Below, piece after piece: positions 1 to 7,146 of a stretch of 64,000 nucleotides of DNA. Below the pieces are notes generated by a model that saw only the letters and a list, made by a program, of their open reading frames with translations, was not told the origin of the DNA and did not search any database. The first letter of the stretch is position 1, and every line of letters starts with the position of its first letter. Source of the stretch: Yersinia enterocolitica (GTDB lineage Bacteria; Pseudomonadota; Gammaproteobacteria; Enterobacterales; Enterobacteriaceae); assembly GCA_002082245.2 (NCBI GenBank), contig NBTC02000002.1, forward strand, positions 2,108,001 through 2,172,000, written 5' to 3'. The translations under genes and the position numbers were made by a program.

Positions 1-1
1 A

Positions 2-61
2 CTCACAATGAATAAGCTTTATGATAAAATCCCACCTACGGTTTGGCAACATGTGAAATAG
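2..61 (+). CDS. Possible C-terminal tail of a gene entering from the left
   Basis: A frame open from the window edge ends at a TAG at 59-61. It encodes about 19 residues with plausible composition (ending PPTVWQHVK). No start or family can be assigned, because anything upstream lies outside the window. It could be chance. Confidence 0.2.
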   Translation, partial: LTMNKLYDKIPPTVWQHVK

Positions 62-66
62 TCTGC

Positions 67-186
67 TTAACGCTGGTTAAGACACACAACGTTGAGCCGA
101 TAGTCGTTATCGGCTTCAATGAACCAGGCAATTCGTTCGTGTTTTAATTTGAGATAAATGTCTTGATAGGCCCACGGTATTGAAGG
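67..186 (-). pseudogene. Small protein-like remnant on the minus strand
   Basis: An open stretch of 39 codons between an in-frame TAA (187-189) and a TAA (67-69). It has no start codon but a protein-like composition, with segments such as WAYQDIYLKLKHERIAWFI. It looks like the C-terminal remnant of a lost gene. I do not recognise the family. An inverted repeat at 95-115 falls inside it and may be incidental. Confidence 0.25.
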
Positions 187-514
187 TTAACTTGAATCCC
201 GCGTTATTGCATATCAGATTTAGGTAAATCCAGTGAGTTATCAGCAGAGTGGAAGGGCATTTAAGTCAAAGTGCTTTGTCCGCTTCATTTATTAAAATTC
301 ACTCTTAGCGCTAATAATTTCAAAATATTATTAATCCTTTGCTAAATCTTAAATGTAAATAGACACCTAAACCAATAAATAAATGAGAAAAATCTTATTT
401 CCCCCTTCATTAATACGTCTAGCTGAAAATATCTGACCAATAGCATAAGAAAACGTAAAGAAGAGGTTCAACAAGAAGGGTTGACACTTTAGGTAAGCAC
501 ACTAGGAAGATAAC
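187..514. other. Gene-free AT-rich accessory stretch
   Basis: No ORF of credible length or composition is visible on either strand. The sequence is AT-rich and reads as decayed DNA at the outer edge of the accessory segment. I see nothing functional in it. Confidence 0.5.
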
Positions 515-532
515 ATCAGAAATGGTGGAGGC
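515..532. repeat. Distal copy of the ffs-linked 18-bp direct repeat (putative att site)
   Basis: ATCAGAAATGGTGGAGGC occurs here and again at 2509-2526 with no mismatch. The second copy covers the last 9 bases of the 4.5S RNA gene plus 9 bases beyond it. An exact duplicate of an RNA-gene 3' end about 2 kb away is the usual footprint of integrase-mediated insertion. The bases flanking the two copies differ, so the identity is confined to the 18 bp. Confidence 0.55.
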
Positions 533-546
533 TAGCACTCATTGCC

Positions 547-903
547 ATGGCAGTGCAGGAGCCTACCTTGACCTACAAGAACCCCAACACGGGTAAGCCA
601 TTTAGCAAGGATGAGTTTGTACAATTTGCCGACGATTATCTTGGCGCAGATATTATTTTTTGGAGCACAACGTCTCCCTGGCTGACGAAGAAATAGGTAT
701 CCATCGCTAAGGAAATAAAGCACCGCCGCGAGATCATGCCAGATATAATCACGGCAGCAGTCGGGCAAAAAATGGATCCAACCTCCTATCATCAACAGTT
801 TGCCCTAAGCAGCTATTTGCAACAGTGCCAAAATAAAAGAGATGATAAGATATATATAATATTCAACGCTATCTTGTTCTCAGATACGAGAGGAAAATAC
901 TGA
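547..903 (+). pseudogene. ORF of unknown function interrupted by one in-frame TAG
   Basis: ATG at 547 opens a frame that reads 49 codons to a TAG at 694-696, then stays open for another 68 codons to a TGA at 901-903. Both halves have protein-like composition (for example IIFWSTTSPWL before the TAG and EIKHRREIMPDIITAAVGQK after it), which suggests a single nonsense mutation in a gene of about 118 codons. No clear ribosome binding site precedes 547, so the true 5' end may have been lost at the adjacent 18-bp repeat. The terminal TGA overlaps the amidohydrolase ATG at 903, an arrangement typical of translational coupling, so this was probably the upstream partner in a two-gene operon. I do not recognise the family. 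Confidence 0.5.
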
Positions 904-2249
904 TGTCAAAGACAATCAAAACAACATTTGTGGCTGCCTGTATGGTCAGCCTCCTACCCTCACTATCTTATGCTCAATCGCCAAATAAATTACCAATGAC
1001 TATCTTCGAAGATGTCCGGGTCTTTGACGGCACAACCTTAACGTCCAAAATGAATGTGGTTGTTGAAGGCAATAAAATCACTCAAATTTCTGCTCAACCG
1101 ATTAATCCAGCAACTGATGCCGTGCATATCGCTGGCAATGGTCAAACATTGATGCCGGGCCTTATCGATGCCCACTGGCATACTTTTATGGCTCGTCCTT
1201 CCATGGCATTAGCTTCAACCGCTCCGTTAAGTTTTATCACATTGCTGGCCGGTGCTGAAGCAGAGTCAACACTTCTACGCGGTTTTACCAGCGTTCGAGA
1301 TTTGGGTGGACCCGCGTTTGGCTTAAAACTCGCAATTGATAATGGCGTAATCAAAGGGCCACGCATCTGGCCATCAGGAGCAATGATTTCACAAACGGGT
1401 GGTCATGGTGATTTTCGGATGCTTTCAGAAATACCGGCTACCCCTGATCAATTAAGTTACCCAGAACGAATTGGCATGTCTGCGATAGCTGATTCAGCCG
1501 ATGAAATTCGAAAGCGCACCAGAGAGCAATTGTTGCAAGGAGCTAGCCAAATCAAGTTGACAGGAGGCGGTGGCGTATCTTCTCCCTATGGCCCATTAGA
1601 TACAGTTCAACTTAGCGTCGATGAAATTCACGCCGCAGTCGAGGCCGCGGCTAATTGGGGTACTTATGTGACAGTCCATGCTTATACCCCTGAAGCCATT
1701 AGCAATGCTATCAAAGCTGGAGCAAAAGTAATTGAGCATGGTCAATTGGCAGATGATGCAACTGCAAAATTAATGGCAGATACAGGTACATGGTGGAGTC
1801 TGCAGCCTTTTTTGGCGGACGAGAATGCAAATCAACTGCCCGATCCCGCGGGACAAGCCAGAGCAGCGCAGATTTTTGCCGGGACTGATAACGCTTATCG
1901 CTTAGCTAAAAAATACGGGGTGAAAGTTGCGTTCGGAACAGATGTTTTATTTGATGGAAATTTGGCAGCCCGACAAGGCTCACAGCTTTCTACAATGACA
2001 CGGTGGTATACGCCCGCCGAAGTGCTCAGAATGGCAACATCTGATAATGCAAAATTGTTAGCACTATCAGATCGACGCAATCCATATCCAGGAAAACTTG
2101 GTGTTGTCGAAGTCGGAGCCTTAGCTGATTTATTGCTGGTTAACGGCGATCCACTCGCTGATATCGGACTGCTGGCAGATCCTGAAAAAAACCTGACTAT
2201 CATCATGAAAGACGGACAGATAATAAAAAACAAGCTAGTTTCAAAGTAA
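903..2249 (+). CDS. Secreted metal-dependent amidohydrolase (Xaa-Pro/Xaa-Arg dipeptidase-like)
   Basis: This 448-residue protein of the amidohydrolase superfamily is probably a periplasmic or secreted hydrolase. Residues 1-24 form a signal peptide with a hydrophobic core and an SYA-Q type cleavage site. The metal-binding set is complete: HxH at H91/H93, a probable carboxylated lysine at K218 in QIKLTGG, H259 in VTVHAYTP, H279 in IEHGQL and D347 in FGTDVL. Glycine-rich TGGGGVSSP follows K218. This pattern is shared with imidazolonepropionase-like and prolidase-like amidohydrolases that cleave Xaa-Pro or Xaa-Arg dipeptides, but the substrate cannot be read from sequence. The start is preceded by GAGAGGAAAATACTG, a good ribosome binding site. 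It sits inside the repeat-bounded accessory segment and has no counterpart in the syntenic E. coli region. Confidence 0.85.
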   Translation: MSKTIKTTFVAACMVSLLPSLSYAQSPNKLPMTIFEDVRVFDGTTLTSKMNVVVEGNKITQISAQPINPATDAVHIAGNGQTLMPGLIDAHWHTFMARPSMALASTAPLSFITLLAGAEAESTLLRGFTSVRDLGGPAFGLKLAIDNGVIKGPRIWPSGAMISQTGGHGDFRMLSEIPATPDQLSYPERIGMSAIADSADEIRKRTREQLLQGASQIKLTGGGGVSSPYGPLDTVQLSVDEIHAAVEAAANWGTYVTVHAYTPEAISNAIKAGAKVIEHGQLADDATAKLMADTGTWWSLQPFLADENANQLPDPAGQARAAQIFAGTDNAYRLAKKYGVKVAFGTDVLFDGNLAARQGSQLSTMTRWYTPAEVLRMATSDNAKLLALSDRRNPYPGKLGVVEVGALADLLLVNGDPLADIGLLADPEKNLTIIMKDGQIIKNKLVSK

Positions 2250-2433
2250 AAAGGGTTGAATAGGATTCAGATTATCGATACGGAAGCACCAAAAACACTA
2301 TGCACCGGCATAATATCATTGTGATAAAGCTGATTCGAATTTCACGACGTTTTCTAGGTGTCAGGTAGACTCTATGGTAGTACCAGATTCCATGACGGGA
2401 AAGTATAAGATGTGACATTGATTAGCGCCCTAG

Positions 2434-2456
2434 GTGATACACAAAAGTTGTATCAC
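2434..2456. terminator. Hairpin downstream of the amidohydrolase
   Basis: GTGATACA and TGTATCAC pair across a 7-base loop about 185 bp after the amidohydrolase stop. There is no T-tract, so a terminator role is uncertain. The rest of 2250-2508 shows no gene. Confidence 0.3.
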
Positions 2457-2508
2457 TGCCGTTTCAATGCACGAAACAAGTGTTTAATATGATGGATATC
2501 ATGCACTT

Positions 2509-2526
2509 ATCAGAAATGGTGGAGGC
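2509..2526. repeat. ffs-proximal copy of the 18-bp direct repeat (putative att site)
   Basis: Identical to 515-532. It overlaps the terminal 9 bases of ffs (2518-2526) and extends 9 bases past the RNA end. Its position at the 3' end of a conserved RNA gene makes it the likely original attachment site. Confidence 0.55.
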
Positions 2527-2631
2527 CCTGCCAGCTACATCCCGGCACACACCTCGCCTGCTACGGCTGCTTCCTTCCGGATCTGACCGAGTTCACAAGT
2601 TAGTGTTGCGGGAGAACCAACAGGACCTCCA
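2518..2631 (-). ncRNA. ffs: 4.5S RNA, the signal recognition particle RNA
   Basis: On the minus strand this has the length (about 114 nt) and landmarks of E. coli 4.5S RNA: CTGTTGGTTCTCCCGCAAC near the 5' end, the conserved SRP core TCCGGAAGGAAGCAGCC with the GGAA tetraloop and asymmetric loop, and GTGTGCCGGGATGTAGCTGG before the closing strand. The two ends pair (GGAGGTCC with GGGCCTCC). It binds Ffh and with FtsY targets nascent inner-membrane proteins to the Sec translocon. It lies beside atl, as in E. coli. Ends are set by alignment from memory and may be off by a base or two. Confidence 0.95.
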
Positions 2632-2877
2632 TTGACGTTAACGGCTCCTTGTACTCTGGAGCGGTGGGCATTATCGACCATGACCCACCAAATAGCAAGA
2701 CAACCCGCACTAACCGGTGGTTTCTTGCCCACTTCCCCTCAGGTTTGGGTTAAATCTCTTTTCTGCTGGCACCAAAAGCATTGATGATGTTATTTATTTA
2801 TCTCGTTCTATTTATATCGCTCTATTTATTTCTATAACGTCGCACTATCCGCCCATGCAGATAAAAAAGAGAATGCT

Positions 2878-3267
2878 GTGACATCATCAAAAACAGAGAG
2901 CCAAAATCAGTGGGAATCTGCAATATCAGATTTGCCCACAGAATCGGGTGACCTACCGTTTGTCGACAGTTTCCGCCAGCGGGTCTTCCAAGTGGTGGCC
3001 GCTATCCCCTATGGACAGGTGACTACTTATGGCGATATCGCGCGGCTGATTGGCTCCCCCAGAGCTGCACGCCAAGTCGGTGGAGTTCTCAAACGCTTGC
3101 CGGAAGGCTCTGCCTTACCCTGGTATCGGGTGATTAATCGTCATGGCGAAATATCATTAATTGGTGATGATTATCTTAGACAAAAAAAGGCATTACTGGC
3201 TGAAGGCATTGATATCGATACTTCGGGTCGAATTGATTTACGCCGCTATCGCTGGCAATACCGCTAA
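2878..3267 (+). CDS. atl: Alkyltransferase-like protein Atl (YbaZ)
   Basis: A 129-residue protein of the alkyltransferase-like family. These proteins bind O6-alkylguanine lesions and flag them for nucleotide excision repair, without transferring the alkyl group. The methyltransferase fold core is evident in IPYGQVTTYGDIARLIGSPR and ARQVGGVLKRLPEG. The active-site motif reads PWYRV, so the alkyl-accepting Cys of Ogt/MGMT (PCHRV) is replaced by Trp, the family hallmark. Translation appears to begin at a GTG at 2878. The nearby upstream ATG at 2873 runs into a stop, and no internal Met is suitable. It is a single gene, divergent from ffs and convergent with ybaY. Confidence 0.9.
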   Translation: MTSSKTESQNQWESAISDLPTESGDLPFVDSFRQRVFQVVAAIPYGQVTTYGDIARLIGSPRAARQVGGVLKRLPEGSALPWYRVINRHGEISLIGDDYLRQKKALLAEGIDIDTSGRIDLRRYRWQYR

Positions 3268-3273
3268 TAAAAA

Positions 3274-3302
3274 CGCCACAGAATAGTGGCTATCCTGTGG
3301 CG
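3274..3302. terminator. Hairpin between convergent atl and ybaY
   Basis: CGCCACAG and CTGTGGCG pair and enclose a second short stem (ATAG/CTAT). The A-tract to the left becomes a T-tract for ybaY transcripts on the minus strand. It probably serves both convergent genes. Confidence 0.6.
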
Positions 3303-3356
3303 CTATTGCCAAATTAATTGGCGCTTCTGAAAAACCGGTTCATGGCGGGTTAAACA

Positions 3357-3911
3357 TTACTGGATGGTCGCACTGCCTGTTATGGTAGGCGCGCCCTGTA
3401 TTGTTGCCGGTCCCCCTGGGGTTGTTTCTATAGCAACAGAGGTTGCAGGGACCAATAACAGATTAGCCTGGGTACCCGCGCCACGGTTGATCACTTCTTG
3501 AATGGTATCGGTGATAAACAATAACTGACCATTGCGAGTGATCGCTGCACTTACAATAATACGTGCATTTGGCTGGATGTCGGCTGGGTTAAACGGCAAA
3601 GCAAAACTAAACGGAGCCTGTTTGCCCTCAGTACGAATTGCTTTCTGGGCGATAACCCGTGATGGTGCATCAGCCAATGAGGCATCCGACAGCGTAACCG
3701 TAACTACGGCATCAGGTGGTAATGCAATGCGCTCGCGGATGTTCACTGTCCCCTGTACAGCAGGCTGTACAATAGGTGCGGCAGCAGTGGTTACACCTGC
3801 CGGCGCGGGAACCGGAACATCAGCCCCTCGATGAGCACACCCAGCCAAACTTACCACTAATGCTGCCCCACCCGCTATCTGCCAGAATTTCATTGATTGC
3901 CAAGGTTTCAT
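3357..3911 (-). CDS. ybaY: YbaY family envelope lipoprotein
   Basis: A small lipoprotein of about 184 residues with a signal peptide ending in the lipobox LAGC and a Pro/Ala-rich linker after it. The folded part holds the conserved stretches ALPPDAVVTVTLSDASLADA and PFSFALPFNPADIQPNAR, nearly identical to E. coli YbaY. Its molecular role is not established. I start at the Met at 3911 because GGAGTGCGACCT precedes it. An ATG three codons upstream and one six codons downstream are alternatives. It is convergent with atl and divergent from tesB, as in E. coli. Confidence 0.88.
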   Translation of the reverse strand: MKPWQSMKFWQIAGGAALVVSLAGCAHRGADVPVPAPAGVTTAAAPIVQPAVQGTVNIRERIALPPDAVVTVTLSDASLADAPSRVIAQKAIRTEGKQAPFSFALPFNPADIQPNARIIVSAAITRNGQLLFITDTIQEVINRGAGTQANLLLVPATSVAIETTPGGPATIQGAPTITGSATIQ

Positions 3912-4168
3912 AGGTCGCACTCCTTCTTATTATTAAGATGCAAGCTATCTACACAACAGCCGGCGTTTAATAAGTGGCTTCAACCACCTAGCAAGCCAAT
4001 TATAGCACAATATTCTACTTCCCGCCGACGCTTACCCCATTGAGGCATTTATCAGACTATTCCTTATCCGATATTCCTCAGTTGAACAGGCCTTTCACAG
4101 CAATATATTGACGAGCGCCCAACGGATTCAGCACACTGTGTATAAACTCAACCATCAGGGGCCACAAC

Positions 4169-5029
4169 ATGAGTCAAGCATTAGAAAAACTACTCGATCT
4201 GCTCTTCCTTGAGAAAATTGAAGAAGGTATCTTTCGTGGCCAAAGTGAAGATCTGGGCTTGCGCCAGGTATTTGGTGGTCAGGTAGTGGGTCAGGCTATC
4301 TATGCAGCAAAACAAACCGTACCGGCAGAGCGGGCAGTACATTCTTTCCACAGCTATTTTCTGCGCCCAGGGGACAGCAGCAAGCCCATTATCTATGACG
4401 TCGAAACACTACGTGATGGCAACAGCTTCAGCGCCCGCCGGGTCAGTGCGATTCAGAATGGTAAACCCATCTTCTATATGACGGCATCGTTCCAGAGTCA
4501 AGAAGAGGGGTTCGAACACCAAAATACCATGCCGGACGTTCCCCCACCGGAAGGGTTGATGTCAGAAACAGACATTGCCCGCCAGTTCGCACATATGATC
4601 CCCGAAAAAGTACGGGAAAAGTTTATCGGCCATCAGCCAATTGAAATGCGCCCGGTGAAATTCCACAACCCATTGCAAGGCTCGGTAGAAGAACCGAATC
4701 GCTATGTCTGGTTCCGCGCCAACGGTGCCATGCCAGATGACCTGAGGGTTCATCAGTATTTACTGGGTTATGCCTCTGATTTTAATTTCCTGCCAACGGC
4801 CTTGCAGCCACATGGGATTGGTTTCCTGGAGCCAGGAGTGCAGATTGCCACGATAGATCATTCTATGTGGTTCCATCGGCCATTTCGCCTGGACGATTGG
4901 CTGCTGTATGCAGTAGAAAGCACTTCTGCTTCCGGCGCGCGGGGCTTTGTCCGTGGCCAGATTTACAGCCGGGAAGGGATATTAGTGGCTTCTACCGTGC
5001 AGGAAGGTGTCATTCGTTTGCATCGATGA
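4169..5029 (+). CDS. tesB: Acyl-CoA thioesterase II
   Basis: A 286-residue double-hotdog thioesterase, the same length as E. coli TesB. It hydrolyses medium- and long-chain acyl-CoAs (also 3-hydroxyacyl-CoAs) to free acid and CoA in the cytoplasm. The known active-site set is present at matching positions: D204 in [10 protein letters not shown]228 in QIATIDHS and Q278 in STVQEG. The N-terminal hotdog carries [10 protein letters not shown]. The start ATG follows AGGGGCCACAAC, an acceptable ribosome binding site. It is transcribed alone and converges on amtB. Confidence 0.96.
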   Translation: MSQALEKLLDLLFLEKIEEGIFRGQSEDLGLRQVFGGQVVGQAIYAAKQTVPAERAVHSFHSYFLRPGDSSKPIIYDVETLRDGNSFSARRVSAIQNGKPIFYMTASFQSQEEGFEHQNTMPDVPPPEGLMSETDIARQFAHMIPEKVREKFIGHQPIEMRPVKFHNPLQGSVEEPNRYVWFRANGAMPDDLRVHQYLLGYASDFNFLPTALQPHGIGFLEPGVQIATIDHSMWFHRPFRLDDWLLYAVESTSASGARGFVRGQIYSREGILVASTVQEGVIRLHR

Positions 5030-5058
5030 TACCTCGATAGCCTTTGCCAAAAATAGAA

Positions 5059-5083
5059 CAGGGGCGATATCATATCGCCCCTG
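5059..5083. terminator. Bidirectional hairpin between tesB and amtB
   Basis: CAGGGGCGATA pairs perfectly with TATCGCCCCTG around a 3-base loop, between convergent genes. It is A-rich on the left and T/A-rich on the right, which suits termination in both directions. Confidence 0.75.
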
Positions 5084-5124
5084 CTGCTATCATCATTATT
5101 ATTTATTTTACTGCTACTTCTAGC

Positions 5125-6417
5125 TTATTGGTTGTATGCATTTTCGCCGTGGCTGTTAACATCCAGACCTTCGCGTTCTTGTTCTTCTGGTACCCGCAGG
5201 CCAACCAACAGGTCAGCAATTTTAAAGGCAACGAAGGCAACAACACCAGACCAGACCAAACACACACCGACGCTGAACAGTTGCACACCTACCTGATGGC
5301 CCATAGTGACGCCAGCGGCGTAACCTGTACCGCCCAGTGAAGCCGAGGTGAAGACACCGGTCAGGATACAACCGACAATCCCACACACGCCGTGGACACC
5401 GAATACGTCGCAGGTATCATCTACCCGCAGCCATTTTTTCAGCAGAACCACACCCCACAGACCGGCAACACCCCCGACCAGACCGATAATCAATGCACCG
5501 CCAACCCCGACTGTACCTGCCGCTGGCGTAATCGCAACCAAACCTGCGATACAACCGGAACATGCCCCCAGCAGCGACGGTTTGCCGCGTAAAATCCACT
5601 CAGCAAAGACCCAAGACAAGATAGCACCCGCTGTTGCAACTACCGTATTCAAGAAGGCAAGTGCAGCAATTTCATTCGCGGCACTGGCTGAACCGGCATT
5701 GAAGCCAAACCAGCCGATATACAGAATCGCAGTACCAGTAAACACCATAGGTAAGTTATGAGGTTTGAACGCTTCTTTACCAAAACCAGCACGTTTACCC
5801 AGTAAGTAAGCGCCCACCAAACCAGCAATCGCGGCGTTGATATGCACAACAGTACCACCGGCAAAGTCCAATGCGCCATCCATTGCCAGGAAACCACCAC
5901 CCCATACCATATGTGCCATCGGCAAATATGAGAAGGTGAACCACAGTGCTGCAAAAATTAATACCGCAGAGAAACGAATACGTTCGGCGAATGATCCCAC
6001 CACCAGTGCGACCGTGATACAGGCAAATGAAGCCTGGAACACCACATGGATATATTGATAGAAAGTGCCACTCAGGCTGGTCAAACCAATACCTTTTAGC
6101 ATCGCCATATCGAAACTACCAAAGAATGCATTGCCGGTGCCGAAAGCCAGACTATAGCCATAGAGCACCCACAGCACACAGATCAGAGCAAAGCTCACCA
6201 TGACCTGAGTCATCATCGATAATACGTTCTTGGAACGCAGCAGACCGCCGTAGAACAGGGCAATACCGGGCACAGTCATAAACAGCACCAGCGCGGTGCA
6301 AATCATCATAAAAGCATTATCAGCTTTGTCAGCTACAGCCGGTGCTGCGGCCATTGCCAAAGAAGGCAGCATCGCTACCGAACTCAGGCCCAACATGGAT
6401 AAAAGTTTTTTCATCAT
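5125..6417 (-). CDS. amtB: Ammonium transporter AmtB
   Basis: An inner-membrane ammonium channel of 430 residues (E. coli AmtB has 428). A cleavable signal peptide ends around LAMAAAPAV, followed by eleven predicted membrane helices. The twin pore histidines fit AHMVWGGG and FGVHGVCG. Other signatures are GGTVVHINAAIAGLVGA and the C-terminal tail that binds GlnK (RVPEEQEREGLDVNSHGE). It is the second gene of a glnK-amtB operon, 36 bp after glnK. The start is chosen at the first of two adjacent Met codons. A further Met six codons upstream is unlikely. Expression should follow nitrogen limitation through the promoter ahead of glnK. Confidence 0.96.
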   Translation of the reverse strand: MMKKLLSMLGLSSVAMLPSLAMAAAPAVADKADNAFMMICTALVLFMTVPGIALFYGGLLRSKNVLSMMTQVMVSFALICVLWVLYGYSLAFGTGNAFFGSFDMAMLKGIGLTSLSGTFYQYIHVVFQASFACITVALVVGSFAERIRFSAVLIFAALWFTFSYLPMAHMVWGGGFLAMDGALDFAGGTVVHINAAIAGLVGAYLLGKRAGFGKEAFKPHNLPMVFTGTAILYIGWFGFNAGSASAANEIAALAFLNTVVATAGAILSWVFAEWILRGKPSLLGACSGCIAGLVAITPAAGTVGVGGALIIGLVGGVAGLWGVVLLKKWLRVDDTCDVFGVHGVCGIVGCILTGVFTSASLGGTGYAAGVTMGHQVGVQLFSVGVCLVWSGVVAFVAFKIADLLVGLRVPEEQEREGLDVNSHGENAYNQ

Positions 6418-6453
6418 CAACCCATCCCTATTCACTAAATTTGAGCCTGCAAA

Positions 6454-6792
6454 TTACAGTGCTGCTTCGTCGGTTTCGCCGGTACGGATGCGAATAACAC
6501 GTTGCAATTCAGCAACGAAAATTTTGCCATCACCAATTTTGCCGGTATAGGCCGCCTTACTGATCACGTCAATCACTTCATCCAATTGATCATCAGCAAT
6601 TGCGATATCAATTTTCACTTTAGGTAAGAAATTGACACTGTATTCAGCTCCCCGATAGAGCTCTGCGTGTCCCTTCTGGCGACCAAATCCTTTTACTTCG
6701 GTTACGGTCAGCCCCTGAATACCCACAGAGGATAAGGCTTCACGCACATCCTCCAGCTTAAATGGTTTGATAACCACGGTAACCAGCTTCAT
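6454..6792 (-). CDS. glnK: Nitrogen regulatory protein GlnK (PII)
   Basis: A 112-residue PII signalling protein. It senses 2-oxoglutarate and ATP/ADP, is uridylylated by GlnD, and blocks AmtB when nitrogen is sufficient. The T-loop contains the modified Tyr51 in AELYRGAEYSVNFLPK. The PII signature GKIGDGKIFV is intact. The start at 6792 gives the canonical MKLVTVVIKPF beginning and has AAGGGG seven bases upstream. A sigma54 promoter (6845-6860) and two NtrC-type sites upstream point to control by NtrBC. Confidence 0.97.
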   Translation of the reverse strand: MKLVTVVIKPFKLEDVREALSSVGIQGLTVTEVKGFGRQKGHAELYRGAEYSVNFLPKVKIDIAIADDQLDEVIDVISKAAYTGKIGDGKIFVAELQRVIRIRTGETDEAAL

Positions 6793-6844
6793 ATTTGCCC
6801 CTTCTCGAATTAAGTCGAATTCATGTCTGCCACAAATGAAGTAA

Positions 6845-6860
6845 AGCAAAGGCTATGCCA
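6845..6860 (-). promoter_or_regulatory. Sigma54 promoter of glnK-amtB
   Basis: On the minus strand the sequence reads TGGCATAGCCTTTGCT, matching the -24/-12 consensus TGGCAC-N5-TTGCW with one mismatch. It lies about 53 bp upstream of the glnK start. Confidence 0.8.
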
Positions 6861-6967
6861 TAAGTAATGATAGATATAATTTAATGCGGAAATGGCGAAG
6901 CTAGGGCGGTTGAGATACATGAGTCAGCCGTGTAGCGGCTGAATTCATCGTGTTGAATAATTTTCGC

Positions 6968-6982
6968 GCACCAAAATAGTGC
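6968..6982. promoter_or_regulatory. NtrC binding site 1 (enhancer)
   Basis: GCACCAAAATAGTGC fits GCAC-N7-GTGC of the NtrC consensus. It is centred about 115 bp upstream of the sigma54 element. Confidence 0.7.
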
Positions 6983-7029
6983 GAAGCGCGTCACAGAAGT
7001 GCACGACAGCATCGACGACCTATTGCATT

Positions 7030-7044
7030 GCAAGATTATGGTGC
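7030..7044. promoter_or_regulatory. NtrC binding site 2 (weaker)
   Basis: GCAAGATTATGGTGC fits GCAC-N7-GTGC with one mismatch. Two NtrC sites ahead of a sigma54 promoter is the usual arrangement. Confidence 0.55.
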
Positions 7045-7116
7045 ACGAAAGCTGCAAAATGGGCATTAACGGGGATATGCATTAACGATTTGACTTAGGA
7101 AAACACAGAAAATAGT

Positions 7117-7136
7117 GCGGGGCCGCTTAGCCCCAC
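7117..7136 (-). terminator. Terminator of mdlAB
   Basis: GCGGGGC and GCCCCAC form a stem just after mdlB, followed on the minus strand by a T-rich run (ATTTTCTGTGTTTT). Confidence 0.65.
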
Positions 7137-7146
7137 AACTTATTAA

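Noticed and set aside
95..115. Inverted repeat AGCCGATA/TATCGGCT as a terminator
   Set aside because: It has no T-tract and lies inside a possible coding remnant.
532..795. 87-codon minus-strand ORF opposite the interrupted plus-strand ORF
   Set aside because: It is antisense to the better-supported frame at 547-903, and its composition (Cys/Trp/Leu-rich) looks like a shadow.
2535..2732. 65-codon minus-strand ORF across ffs
   Set aside because: It translates the 4.5S RNA gene and has no independent support.
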